This document shows positions 7,254 to 14,697 of a stretch of DNA of 22,784 bases, piece after piece; the stretch's first letter is position 1, and every line of letters starts with the position of its first letter. Under the pieces are notes generated by a model. The model searched no databases. It worked only from the letters and a program-made list of their open reading frames with translations, and was not told where the DNA came from. The stretch spans positions 1 through 22,784 of the forward strand of contig JAEEXJ010000053.1 of the NCBI GenBank assembly GCA_016291475.1, in the 5' to 3' direction. This DNA is from Lachnospiraceae bacterium (lineage in GTDB: Bacteria > Bacillota_A > Clostridia > Lachnospirales > Lachnospiraceae). Made by a program: the position numbers and the translations under genes.

Positions 7254-8012
7254 TTAAACTTCCATTTCCATAAATACATCTATTGCCTTTAGCACGGGAT
7301 CTGCATATTCCTTTCCGCCAAACAACCACTGCTCGTGTTGCATGTTAAACTCTCTGATATCAGGGTCATGGAAATACTTCTTATAACGTTTCAGATACTT
7401 CTCTCCCATCTTATTGGCATAAATGAAATGCGCCCTAGTATGCTCTACACTGATATCATCCTCAAGATGTGTTAGGAGATCCGTATAATACTCATTCTTA
7501 ATTGACTCAGGATTAAACTTTGAGAAACAACTCATGAACTTTTCGGCGTTTTCATCATCCATTTCAAAGAACTTTTTCAGCTTTTCCTTTGACTTATTTC
7601 TTTTCTTCTCGCTGCCTGTAAAGCTTATGAGAAGAGGTACTACAAGCATTGACTGCAGCTTTGCAGATAGTTTTCCGCTCTGATCAAGATCCGGACTGCC
7701 AAATATGGCATGATCTATATGCACGTTCTTTCTCATAACAAGCTGTCCTACAAAACTAGATCCAAGAGAAGACCCAATAGCCCCGTCTATTCTCCCGGAA
7801 TGGTGCCCTTTTATGTACTTCTCAATTTTCTCAGTTACAGTTATCATATCCGGAAAAATATCATCACTTCCATCGAACCCATCGTAATTCACACATATGA
7901 GATGATACTTCTCTGACAAACTATCGATTACTGTTCCAAAATTCGTCTGCCAGTCACAGCATGTTCCCGGCAACAGCATCAATGTCTTCCCGGACATATT
8001 CCTGGAATTCAA
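7254..8012 (-). CDS. Alpha/beta hydrolase, possibly 5'-frameshifted
   Basis: About 250 residues with an alpha/beta-hydrolase pattern. An early strand-and-turn TLMLLPGTCCDWQTNFG (residues 10-26) gives the oxyanion region, the nucleophile elbow is GSSLG (80-84, Ser82), and a C-terminal QHEQWLF near 225 supplies a candidate catalytic histidine. The substrate is unknown. The start is uncertain: TTG at 8010-8012 and ATG at 7995-7997 both lack a properly spaced ribosome binding site. The overlapping frame just upstream encodes DNGKLFVPDDLEIMEL and stops at the start of this frame, and it reads like a missing N-terminus; adding one T near 8012 would join them. The gene follows the DUF5714 gene and may belong to its operon. 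Confidence 0.65.
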   Translation of the reverse strand: MNSRNMSGKTLMLLPGTCCDWQTNFGTVIDSLSEKYHLICVNYDGFDGSDDIFPDMITVTEKIEKYIKGHHSGRIDGAIGSSLGSSFVGQLVMRKNVHIDHAIFGSPDLDQSGKLSAKLQSMLVVPLLISFTGSEKKRNKSKEKLKKFFEMDDENAEKFMSCFSKFNPESIKNEYYTDLLTHLEDDISVEHTRAHFIYANKMGEKYLKRYKKYFHDPDIREFNMQHEQWLFGGKEYADPVLKAIDVFMEMEV

Positions 8013-8054
8013 AGTTCCATAATTTCTAAATCGTCCGGAACAAAAAGCTTTCCA

Positions 8055-8609
8055 TTATCCAAAGAAAGGGCATCTTTCTTTGATACACTGCTGGTTCTGC
8101 GATGAGAACTCACAGTGTTGCTTCTCATATTCGATCTGCACTCCGTAGTGCTGTCTTACGTACTCTATTCCATGCTTGAACGCAATCATAGCATCTCTTT
8201 TACAACATCTTGGGCCATTTATCTGGCCAAGTTCTCCTATGGCGCTTGATGTAAATGCCATGTGGTCTCCCCATGTGCCATCCTCAGAAAGTGGTCCTGT
8301 ACCATCAATAATAGAAAGAGCTGCTCCTATAGATGTTATCGCTCCGCATATTCCCCACAATCCGCACATTGCTCCCGGCATCCGAAGTCCTTCTTTCAAA
8401 AGTTTCTCCAAGGCATAGTCTATATCTATTTTACCGCCAGCATTATGATAAGCCATTAAAAGACATGCCCCATCTAATATATGATGCTCTGGCCCATGTA
8501 TGCTTATATACTCTTTTTTTGCCATTGACTTAAACATCTTGATAGGATTTACGCCTTTTTCATTACGTATATCTTCAATAATTCTGTTTGCTTTTTCTTC
8601 AATAGTCAT
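8055..8609 (-). CDS. DUF5714-type cysteine-rich protein
   Basis: A 184-residue soluble protein matching my memory of the DUF5714 family. It has many cysteines in conserved-looking contexts: GACLL, MPGAMCGLWGICGA, GPRCCKRDA and a C-terminal CIKERCPFF. Histidines in IHGPEHH are also likely functional. The cysteine pattern suggests binding of metal, metalloid or a cluster, but no activity is known to me. It is the third gene after marR and the ArsN-like acetyltransferase, 23 bases after the latter, with AGGAGA 9 bases before the ATG. Confidence 0.6.
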   Translation of the reverse strand: MTIEEKANRIIEDIRNEKGVNPIKMFKSMAKKEYISIHGPEHHILDGACLLMAYHNAGGKIDIDYALEKLLKEGLRMPGAMCGLWGICGAITSIGAALSIIDGTGPLSEDGTWGDHMAFTSSAIGELGQINGPRCCKRDAMIAFKHGIEYVRQHYGVQIEYEKQHCEFSSQNQQCIKERCPFFG

Positions 8610-8632
8610 AAGTAGTTTCTCCTATAAACTAA

Positions 8633-9109
8633 TTATGAAGCTCTGTACTCCATAAGAGTTGTGTTCTGCCATTTTCCAAATCGATCTTTAGCTATTCTTT
8701 CCCTATAGCCAATTTCCCTGAAACCACATTTTTTGTGTAAAGCTATACTTGCTTTATTAATTGAGAATATTGCAGAATATATGCTCCAATATCCACATTG
8801 CTCTGCCTCTCTGATGATCGAATTTACCAAAGCTGTGCCTATACCATGACCTCTATAGTTTCTATCAACATATACACTCATTTCAACGCAGCCTTTATAT
8901 GCGCACCTACTTGAAGAAGGACTTAGCGCTATCCAGCCTACAACCTTTCCTTCTTCCTCAAAAACAAACCTGCAATTCTTTATGTGGCCTTCATTCCACT
9001 CAGTAAAACTAGGACACTCTGTATTAAAAGTTGATGTTCCCTCTTCTAATCCCTGCTTGTAAATCTCTGCTACTGTCCCCCAGTCTTCATCTCTCATTTC
9101 TCTAATCAC
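8633..9109 (-). CDS. ArsN/phosphinothricin-type N-acetyltransferase
   Basis: A 158-residue GNAT protein resembling the ArsN1 / phosphinothricin acetyltransferase group. It shows EGTSTFNTECPSFTEW, GWIALSPSSSR and VEMSVYVDRNYRGHGIG (acetyl-CoA motif A), then LHKKCGFREIGYRERI, all in the family order. Members acetylate glutamate analogues such as phosphinothricin, methionine sulfoximine or arsinothricin. The GTG at 9107-9109 is taken as the start because GGAGG lies 9 bases upstream; an in-frame ATG four codons later is an alternative. It overlaps the marR stop by 8 bases, so translation is probably coupled. Confidence 0.75.
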   Translation of the reverse strand: MIREMRDEDWGTVAEIYKQGLEEGTSTFNTECPSFTEWNEGHIKNCRFVFEEEGKVVGWIALSPSSSRCAYKGCVEMSVYVDRNYRGHGIGTALVNSIIREAEQCGYWSIYSAIFSINKASIALHKKCGFREIGYRERIAKDRFGKWQNTTLMEYRAS

Positions 9110-9545
9110 AGCATTCCACCTCCGATTTTTTTATCGCATCATTATAGATATTTAATGCCTCTAAAACCTGACTCTGTTTTTCCTTTGGAATCATTGAAAA
9201 AACTCTCTCAAACTTCAAATTCATATCTTTCTCTATTGTATTGAATCTTGCCATTCCTTCATCAGTCAGATTAAGCACTACGCACCTGCGATCCCTTTTT
9301 GAGGGTTCTCGCAAAACATATCCTTTTTGAACAAGTTCTTCTACAGATCTGCTTACAGCACTTTTATCCATCTTAAGAAGTTCAGCAAGTTCCTTTACAC
9401 ATATTCCAGGTTTTCTGCCTATCTCAACAACCAGAAAGCATTGAGATGTATTAACGTTACATTGGCAGCAATCTGAACTGTTTAGCTTCTCAAGATTACG
9501 TTCTAATTCTCTGGTACTTTCTCGAAATAGTTTTACCTTATCCAT
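9102..9545 (-). CDS. MarR-family regulator with N-terminal cysteine cluster
   Basis: A 147-residue winged-helix regulator: the recognition region ELAELLKMDKSAVSRSVEELVQKGYV is followed by the wing REPSKRDRRCVVLNLTDEG. An unusual cysteine group, SDCCQCNVNTSQC (Cys 26, 27, 29 and 36), precedes the helix-turn-helix, and a CCD ends the protein. Such cysteines suit sensing of thiol-reactive compounds or metalloids; this is inference. The ATG at 9543-9545 has AGGAGG 7 bases upstream. It is the first gene of the marR / acetyltransferase / DUF5714 operon and probably represses its own promoter. Confidence 0.85.
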   Translation of the reverse strand: MDKVKLFRESTRELERNLEKLNSSDCCQCNVNTSQCFLVVEIGRKPGICVKELAELLKMDKSAVSRSVEELVQKGYVLREPSKRDRRCVVLNLTDEGMARFNTIEKDMNLKFERVFSMIPKEKQSQVLEALNIYNDAIKKSEVECCD

Positions 9546-9567
9546 CGAATGTCCTCCTATGGATTTA

Positions 9568-9597
9568 AATGATAAAATCATTAGTTGTATTTGTCAA
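9568..9597 (-). promoter_or_regulatory. marR operon promoter and palindrome
   Basis: On the minus strand TTGACA (9592-9597), a 17-base spacer and TATCAT (9569-9574) make a strong SigA promoter. A 6-3-6 palindrome with arms AATGAT and ATCATT (9568-9582) covers the -10, a plausible binding site for the MarR dimer. Confidence 0.7.
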
Positions 9598-9617
9598 CCA
9601 TTTTATGATATAAAAAA

Positions 9618-9648
9618 GCCACATGGCCGATACAAACAACCATGTGGC
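9618..9648 (-). terminator. Rho-independent terminator, minus strand
   Basis: Perfect 9-base arms GCCACATGG (9618-9626) and CCATGTGGC (9640-9648) around a 13-base loop. On the minus strand the stem is followed by TTTTTT. The nearest upstream minus-strand gene is lysS, whose stop is about 380 bases away across the IS fragment, so this may be the terminator of a gene since lost, or of lysS read-through. In the >300-base gap 9598-10028, the other content is the IS fragment. Confidence 0.75.
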
Positions 9649-9696
9649 AATTCCGTGGGCATATTCATTAAGCAATAACATCAAGTAACTTATCCT

Positions 9697-9894
9697 TTGG
9701 ATAATTCGATAATGGAAAACTTTTTCGGTTTGTTAAAAAGTGAAATGTTTTATCACCATAAATTTGATTCAACAGATGAACTTATAGTCGCCATAAAAGA
9801 TTATATAGATTACTACAACAATAAAAGGATAAAAGAAAAACTAAAAGGACTTAGTCCTGTACAATACAGGACTAAGTCCACAGAAGTTGCCTAA
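9697..9894 (+). pseudogene. IS3-family transposase (OrfB) C-terminal remnant
   Basis: Sixty-five codons matching the end of the IS3-family integrase core: DNSIMENFFGLLKSEMFY, then YIDYYNNKRIKEKLKGLSPVQYR. The catalytic glutamate (in IMENFF) is present but both aspartates are missing, so it cannot transpose. The frame begins at a TTG next to the breakpoint, with no real start codon or ribosome binding site; the natural protein would be about 280 residues. Confidence 0.85.
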
Positions 9895-9927
9895 CAAGTA
9901 ATTAAAGTGTCCAACATTTGGGGTTCA
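9697..9927 (+). mobile_element. IS3-family element, right-end fragment
   Basis: Only the 3' end of the element remains: the last 65 codons of the transposase, then a short tail ending in GGGGTTCA. Read from the outside, that end is TGAACCCC..., with TGTTGGACAC further in, the style of IS3/IS150 inverted repeats. No matching left end or upstream transposase sequence is visible, so this is a relic of an insertion. It lies between the accessory genes and lysS. Confidence 0.7.
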
Positions 9928-10028
9928 CTTCATTGTGAAGGTGCTTTTAACGTGTTCTCTTATTTGGTCGTAAATCGGTCGTAAATTTTGACCTTGCCTA
10001 CTTGTAACCGCTGATTTTACGCCATTTC

Positions 10029-11666
10029 TTACGATAAAGATTTGAGTGTGGGAAAAAGCAGTACATCACGGATGGAAGGTGAATCGGTAAGAAGCATTAC
10101 GAGTCTGTCGATTCCGTATCCGATTCCGCCCGTAGGAGGCATACCGATCTCGAGTGCGTTGAGGAAATCCTCATCGGTGTGCTGTGCCTCATCGTCACCT
10201 GCCTCTGCAAGTGCATCCTGAGCTGCGAATCTTTCTCTCTGATCGATGGGATCGTTGAGCTCTGAATATGCGTTGCACATTTCCCAGGTATTGATGAAGA
10301 GCTCGAAACGCTCTACCTTGGTGGGATCTGTGGGCTTCTTCTTGGTAAGAGGTGAGATCTCGATGGGATGATCCATGATAAATGTAGGCTGGATCAGTTC
10401 CTTCTCACAATACTCTTCGAAGAAGAGATTGATGATGTCGCCCTTCTTGTGACGATCTTCAAATTCGATGTGATGTTCCTTGGCAAGAGCCTTGGCTGCA
10501 TCATCATCTGCAACGGTATCAAAATCGATTCCGGCATATTTCTTGATAGCCTCGTTCATGGTAAGACGAGCGAAAGGCTGTCCGAGGTCGATCTCGGTTC
10601 CCTGATAGTTGATCTTGGTAGTTCCGAGTACCTTCTCCGCAACATACTTAAACATGGACTCGGTGAGTTCCATCATTCCGTAATAATCGGTGTATGCCTG
10701 ATAGAGCTCCATGAGTGTAAACTCGGGATTGTGTCTGGTATCTACACCTTCGTTTCTGTAAACACGTCCGATCTCGTAAACTCTCTCAAGTCCGCCGACG
10801 ATAAGTCTCTTCAGATAAAGCTCGAGAGATATTCTGAGCTTAACATCCTCATCGAGAGCATTGTAATGAGTCTCGAAAGGTCTTGCCGCAGCACCGCCCG
10901 CATTTGATACGAGGGTGGGAGTCTCAACTTCCATGAAGTTTCTGGTATCGAGGAAGTTTCTGATCTCCTTGAGGATAGCGGATCTCTTTACGAAAGTATC
11001 CTTAACCTCGGGATTCATGATGAGGTCTACATATCTCTGTCTGTATCTGGTATCGGTATCGGTAAGTCCGTGGAATTTCTCGGGAAGTATCTGAAGGCTC
11101 TTGGATAGAAGAACCATCTTGGTTGCATGAACGGAAATCTCTCCGGTCATGGTTCTGAATACATATCCCTCAACTCCGAAGATATCGCCGATGTCGGCTT
11201 TCTTGAAATCCGCATAGGATTCTTCTCCCAGAGCATCCTGAGAAGCGTATACCTGAACTCTTCCCTTAAGATCCTGGATATTTGCAAAAGAAGCCTTGCC
11301 CATTACTCTCTTGAAGAGCATTCTTCCCGCAATTGAAACATTTATGGGAGATGCATCGAGAAGTTCGCGGCGCTTATTGTATGCTTCCTTCTTAGCCTGA
11401 CGATATGCAGAGATTGTCTCGTTATCAGCACCCTCTGCAGGCTCTACAAGCTCAGGCTCTACATAGTCTTTAAGGATCTCTTTTTCATGTGCCTCGTAAA
11501 GAGCAATAACTTCATCGGTGTGATGAGTCTGCTCATACTTGGTGATGACAAAGGGATCTCTGCCTGCCGCCTGAAGGTCCGAAAGCTTCTGTCTTCTGAC
11601 CTTGAGGAGCTGACCTACGTCCTCCTGAGGAGCATTCTTCTGATTCTGCTGATTATTGTCTGCCAA
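10029..11666 (-). CDS. lysS: Lysyl-tRNA synthetase, class II
   Basis: The enzyme charges tRNA-Lys with lysine using ATP in the cytoplasm. An OB-fold anticodon domain (about residues 110-220, from [13 protein letters not shown]) is followed by the class II catalytic core: motif 1 around [10 protein letters not shown], motif 2 [20 protein letters not shown], motif 3 [13 protein letters not shown]. At 545 residues it is longer than typical bacterial LysS (about 500), because of a glutamate/alanine-rich insertion at about residues 68-100. I place the start at the TTG at 11664-11666, giving MADNNQQNQ, because AAGG lies 8 bases upstream and overlaps the greA stop. It is co-transcribed with greA, with a 10-base gap. 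Confidence 0.93.
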   Translation of the reverse strand: MADNNQQNQKNAPQEDVGQLLKVRRQKLSDLQAAGRDPFVITKYEQTHHTDEVIALYEAHEKEILKDYVEPELVEPAEGADNETISAYRQAKKEAYNKRRELLDASPINVSIAGRMLFKRVMGKASFANIQDLKGRVQVYASQDALGEESYADFKKADIGDIFGVEGYVFRTMTGEISVHATKMVLLSKSLQILPEKFHGLTDTDTRYRQRYVDLIMNPEVKDTFVKRSAILKEIRNFLDTRNFMEVETPTLVSNAGGAAARPFETHYNALDEDVKLRISLELYLKRLIVGGLERVYEIGRVYRNEGVDTRHNPEFTLMELYQAYTDYYGMMELTESMFKYVAEKVLGTTKINYQGTEIDLGQPFARLTMNEAIKKYAGIDFDTVADDDAAKALAKEHHIEFEDRHKKGDIINLFFEEYCEKELIQPTFIMDHPIEISPLTKKKPTDPTKVERFELFINTWEMCNAYSELNDPIDQRERFAAQDALAEAGDDEAQHTDEDFLNALEIGMPPTGGIGYGIDRLVMLLTDSPSIRDVLLFPTLKSLS

Positions 11667-11676
11667 CTTGATTACC

Positions 11677-12120
11677 TTAATCCTTCCAGATATCAATGAT
11701 CTTGAACTTTAAAACACCTGCGGGAGTCTCTACTTTAACGGTCTCTCCCTTTTTGCTCTCTTTAAGAGCACGTCCTACAGGGCTCTCATCCGAAATCATG
11801 AAGTTGAGAGAATCTGCCTGTGAGGAACCTACTACCTTATATTCAACAGTCTCGCCGGTCTCAAGATCCTTAGCCTTTACGAAGGTTCCGGAAATGATCT
11901 CTGCATTCTTGAGAAGCTCTTCGAGCTCAGCGATACGGTCTTCGATCTTACCCTGCTCGTCCTTAGCTGCATCGTACTCAGCGTTCTCGGAAAGGTCGCC
12001 CTGTTCACGCGCTTCCTTGATCTTCTGAGCGATTTCCTGACGACGGTTTACTTTCAGATCGTGAAGCTCGTCCTCATACTGTCTGAGACCCTCTTTTGTA
12101 AGCTTATTTGTATCTTCCAT
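11677..12120 (-). CDS. greA: Transcription elongation factor GreA
   Basis: A 147-residue factor that reaches into the RNA polymerase secondary channel and stimulates cleavage of backtracked RNA. The N-terminal coiled coil contains the hallmark [16 protein letters not shown] (about residues 41-56), whose acidic tip residues act at the active site. The C-terminal FKBP-like domain ends with [23 protein letters not shown]. It is slightly shorter than the usual 158 residues. GGGGAG lies about 10 bases before the ATG. It starts the greA-lysS operon, a common clostridial pair, from a strong promoter at 12192-12220. Confidence 0.95.
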   Translation of the reverse strand: MEDTNKLTKEGLRQYEDELHDLKVNRRQEIAQKIKEAREQGDLSENAEYDAAKDEQGKIEDRIAELEELLKNAEIISGTFVKAKDLETGETVEYKVVGSSQADSLNFMISDESPVGRALKESKKGETVKVETPAGVLKFKIIDIWKD

Positions 12121-12191
12121 GTCTAGGTACTCCCCTTTCTGTGACGTACGTTAATGCACTTTCTTCTATATAGCACTACGTGCAAGTTCTC

Positions 12192-12220
12192 ATTTTATCG
12201 GGAAAACCCCGAAATGTCAA
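12192..12220 (-). promoter_or_regulatory. greA-lysS promoter (SigA type)
   Basis: On the minus strand TTGACA (12215-12220), a 17-base spacer and TAAAAT (12192-12197). It abuts the csrA terminator, whose T-run leads into the -35. The spacer contains a small GC-rich hairpin sequence (arms TCGGG and CCCGA). The leader to greA would be about 65 bases. Confidence 0.75.
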
Positions 12221-12221
12221 G

Positions 12222-12249
12222 AAAACAGGGCGGTCAGCGGCCGCCCTGT
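12222..12249 (-). terminator. Terminator of the flagellar operon
   Basis: Arms ACAGGGCGG (12225-12233) and CCGCCCTGT (12241-12249) around a 7-base loop, followed on the minus strand by TTTTC. It lies 32 bases after the csrA stop, so it ends the flgM-to-csrA transcript. Confidence 0.85.
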
Positions 12250-12280
12250 CAACCTTATAATTTTGTGTAATAAGATAACA

Positions 12281-12499
12281 TTATCCGAGAAGATCCTTGA
12301 GAGCCTGCATACCGGAAACATCGGTTGCAGCCTTGTTGGAATCCTGGATCTGGAGATAGATCTCTTTTCTGTATACGGGAACCTCTCTGGGTGCGGTAAT
12401 ACCGAGCTTTACCTGATCACCCTTTATCTCAAGGATGGTCACCTCTACATTGTTGGCAATGACCAGAGCCTCGCCTTTTTTACGGGAAAGTGCAAGCAT
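12281..12499 (-). CDS. csrA: Carbon storage regulator CsrA, RNA-binding translational regulator
   Basis: A 72-residue homodimeric RNA-binding protein beginning MLALSRKKGEALVIANNVEV and keeping the core VKLGITAPREVPVYRKEIY; the arginine of VYRKE corresponds to the RNA-contacting arginine of the family. CsrA binds GGA in hairpin loops and ribosome binding sites and blocks translation. In Bacillus it represses flagellin and is itself sequestered by FliW. The gene follows fliW by 2 bases, with its AGGAGGG site inside the fliW end. Candidate targets in the same transcript are the flgL and flgM leaders. Confidence 0.96.
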   Translation of the reverse strand: MLALSRKKGEALVIANNVEVTILEIKGDQVKLGITAPREVPVYRKEIYLQIQDSNKAATDVSGMQALKDLLG

Positions 12500-12501
12500 T
12501 C

Positions 12502-12960
12502 TTATTCGCCCTCCTTTCTCGACTTGAGTATCTCATAGATAGGGAATTTTACGGGATAATCATTACCCTCTACGATGATCTGAGCTCCTTTCTTTTCATC
12601 CGAATTGATGATGATGGGGCCCTGAAGGTTAACGGTCATCTTGGTCAGATCGGTGGGAACGGTTACGGTAACGAGTACCACGATGTTCTCATCGCTGATA
12701 TTTCCGAGGGATGAAAGGAATTCCTCGCTGACCTGGGGATTATAATCTTCGCAAACCATAAGAGGATTCATTACGGGCATTGCGAAAGCGGGTTCTTCTA
12801 TAGACTGAAAATATCTGATTCCTGCGTCAGTACCCTTTTCTTCGTCATGGATAAGGGTAAAGTGCTTGAGATCCGGAAAACCTATGATTCCGTCCTCAAA
12901 GGTAAGGATTTTGTCGTCGCTGATCTCTACATCTCCGAATATCTTTGTTTTGATAAACAT
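12502..12960 (-). CDS. fliW: Flagellar assembly factor FliW, CsrA antagonist
   Basis: A 152-residue FliW: N-terminal FGDVEISDDKILTFEDGIIGFPDLKHF is the family signature, followed by the NPLMVCEDYNPQVSEE region and a C-terminal VNLQGPIIINSDEKKGAQII block. FliW binds either flagellin or CsrA, so when flagellin is exported FliW is freed and relieves CsrA repression. It lies 15 bases after flgL, with AAGGAG before the ATG, and is directly followed by csrA, the standard pairing. Confidence 0.95.
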   Translation of the reverse strand: MFIKTKIFGDVEISDDKILTFEDGIIGFPDLKHFTLIHDEEKGTDAGIRYFQSIEEPAFAMPVMNPLMVCEDYNPQVSEEFLSSLGNISDENIVVLVTVTVPTDLTKMTVNLQGPIIINSDEKKGAQIIVEGNDYPVKFPIYEILKSRKEGE

Positions 12961-12975
12961 TATGGTCTCCTTTCC

Positions 12976-14616
12976 TTACAGATAATTAAGCAGTGTGTTC
13001 TGCATTATCTTGCTTGTTGCCATAAGTGCCGCTTCGTAGGTAACGCTGGCGCTCTCTAAGCTGATGGCCACCTCTGTGATGTCTATGTCCTCGTTCTGGC
13101 TCTGCAGGGTTTCGAATGTAGTCTTCTGGTTCTGAAGTCTGGATTCTATAAGTGCGAGCTTGGAGGATCTGGTACCGTTATTGGTGATCGCAAGGCTGGT
13201 ATCGTTAAGGTACCCCTGCATTGCGGTAATTCCCTGTTCGAAACGCTTCTGAGCGATGTCTTTCTGGAAGGTGAACGCCTTGTTTGCCGCATCGAGCTGG
13301 TTCTTAAGAGTATCCAACTCTGCCTGAACAGTAGTGGTGGAGATTTTCTTCTCGATGTCCTTGATGGTGGTTTCGAGATCCACCACAGCCTGCATCGCAT
13401 TTACGAGATCGTCGATCTCCCTTCCTATTCCGAGCTTGAAGCATTCATCTGCAGTAGAGTTGACTCTGATCGTTGTATTGAATCCTACGTCGTACTCGAT
13501 GGACTGTCTTTCAACAGTAGTATCAAGGTAACTCTCATTATACCTTATGTAAGAAGTGGTATCTACATTTAAATTACCTGTTGCGGGGTCTTTTTCAACC
13601 TCCATTGAAGCACTGCTGAAGAAATGCTGGGGGCGAAGATCCTCTGCCTTAAACTCGGTCTTCTGATAAGTAATGAGTATCTGGGATTCGTCTTTTTCTC
13701 CGGTAGTGGCATTATCCTTGGTAGCCATGAGGGTATCATAGATATTTTTTCCAAGAAGGATCTCCCCCGTATCTGCCAGATAGATCACTGCATCATCATC
13801 GGTAGCAGCCAGGGTATAGGGATCCGTGGCAGGATCACCGGGATTCGCTCCGGGGATAACATCGGTGGACTTATATGCGGTCATATTGTTAATGGTCTGC
13901 ATGGTTCCGTTTGAATCATAATAGCGGATAACAGGCTCGGTCTCGAGCATTCCTGCCTGATAATCATCCTTTTCATCCAGATCGTCATATGAAAGTCTGA
14001 ATCTGTAGCAGGTTGAGGAGCTGATGCCCTGTTCTGTGATGGTATTATGATTTCCATCGTTAAAGTTGGCAGCTGTCCAGGTGGAAATATTTCCCTGATT
14101 TACATGAGTTACCGTGTCAATGGCGGTTCTGTTAACCTGCTCGGTGAGCTGGTATCTCATGTAGGTCTGCTTCTGAAAAGAAAGAGAGGTATCGGTCCTG
14201 TATCCGGTAAATACATATCTTCCGGCATAGTCCGCATCACCGGTCTTATAGATCTCGCTTGAAAAAGCCTTGAGTTCTTCAAGGATGGTATTTCTGTCAG
14301 AGCTGGTAAGGTCGCCGTTAGCTCCCTTGGTGCAGTCGTTCTGGCAGGAAGTGATTATGGAAGAAAGCGAAGAAAGAGCATCCTCGGTTACTTTCAGCCA
14401 GCTGGTGGCGTCGGGGATGTTCTTGGAATAGTATTGGGTTACTTCCGTTACGTTTGAACGCAGGCGAAGAGCCCTGATAGCGATAACAGGGTCGTCGGAA
14501 GGACGTATGATCTTCTTTTCGGAAGAAAGCTGACTTGTAAGTTTGTCTTCGAGAACCTTATTGGTATTGATATTTGAGAGGTTGTTCCTCTGCATTATCT
14601 TATTGGTAATACGCAT
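12976..14616 (-). CDS. flgL: Flagellar hook-associated protein 3 (hook-filament junction), enlarged
   Basis: FlgL joins hook and filament together with FlgK and is exported by the flagellar type III system. The N-terminus MRITNKIMQRNNLSNINTNK and C-terminus YEAALMATSKIMQNTLLNYL are the conserved D0/D1 coiled-coil parts. At 546 residues it is far longer than common FlgL (about 300); the extra sequence lies in the middle (about residues 135-380), rich in T, D and Y, and is presumably a surface-exposed domain. AGGAGG lies 5 bases before the ATG and is preceded by a leader with several GGA hairpins (14622-14689), suggesting CsrA control. Confidence 0.92.
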   Translation of the reverse strand: MRITNKIMQRNNLSNINTNKVLEDKLTSQLSSEKKIIRPSDDPVIAIRALRLRSNVTEVTQYYSKNIPDATSWLKVTEDALSSLSSIITSCQNDCTKGANGDLTSSDRNTILEELKAFSSEIYKTGDADYAGRYVFTGYRTDTSLSFQKQTYMRYQLTEQVNRTAIDTVTHVNQGNISTWTAANFNDGNHNTITEQGISSSTCYRFRLSYDDLDEKDDYQAGMLETEPVIRYYDSNGTMQTINNMTAYKSTDVIPGANPGDPATDPYTLAATDDDAVIYLADTGEILLGKNIYDTLMATKDNATTGEKDESQILITYQKTEFKAEDLRPQHFFSSASMEVEKDPATGNLNVDTTSYIRYNESYLDTTVERQSIEYDVGFNTTIRVNSTADECFKLGIGREIDDLVNAMQAVVDLETTIKDIEKKISTTTVQAELDTLKNQLDAANKAFTFQKDIAQKRFEQGITAMQGYLNDTSLAITNNGTRSSKLALIESRLQNQKTTFETLQSQNEDIDITEVAISLESASVTYEAALMATSKIMQNTLLNYL

Positions 14617-14621
14617 ATCTG

Positions 14622-14689
14622 CCTCCTGCGGATCCTCCGCTTTTGGTCAGACATCCTTGTCGGTCTTATATCGGGTTCCTTCCCGATAT
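14622..14689 (-). promoter_or_regulatory. flgL leader: cluster of GGA hairpins, candidate CsrA target
   Basis: In transcript order: hairpin 1 (14668-14689), arms ATATCGGG and CCCGATAT with loop AAGGAA; hairpin 2 (14650-14661), arms GACA and TGTC with loop AGGA, embedding ACAAGGATGT; hairpin 3 (14628-14640), arms GCGGA and TCCGC with loop GGA; then the AGGAGG ribosome binding site (14622-14627). The in vitro selected CsrA site of E. coli is RUACARGGAUGU with GGA in the loop. Binding here is inferred. Confidence 0.6.
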
Positions 14690-14697
14690 CACTACTA

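Noticed and set aside
9928..9940. Small palindrome CTTCA-TTG-TGAAG beside the IS end.
   Set aside because: Too short, no T-run, and no gene context that would give it meaning.
9966..9986. Direct repeat of GGTCGTAAAT, 11 bases apart, suggesting an attachment site or iteron.
   Set aside because: Only two copies, no integrase or replication gene nearby, and no second copy elsewhere in the window.
9925..10025. A minus-strand open stretch ending QNLRPIYDQIREHVKSTFTMK that could be the end of an integrase, whose stop is formed by the IS end.
   Set aside because: Only about 33 codons lie outside lysS, there is no start or upstream domain, and I cannot confirm the resemblance without a search.
12199..12213. 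GC-rich hairpin (arms TCGGG and CCCGA) after csrA as a second terminator.
   Set aside because: It falls within the spacer of the greA promoter and has no T-run; more likely incidental.
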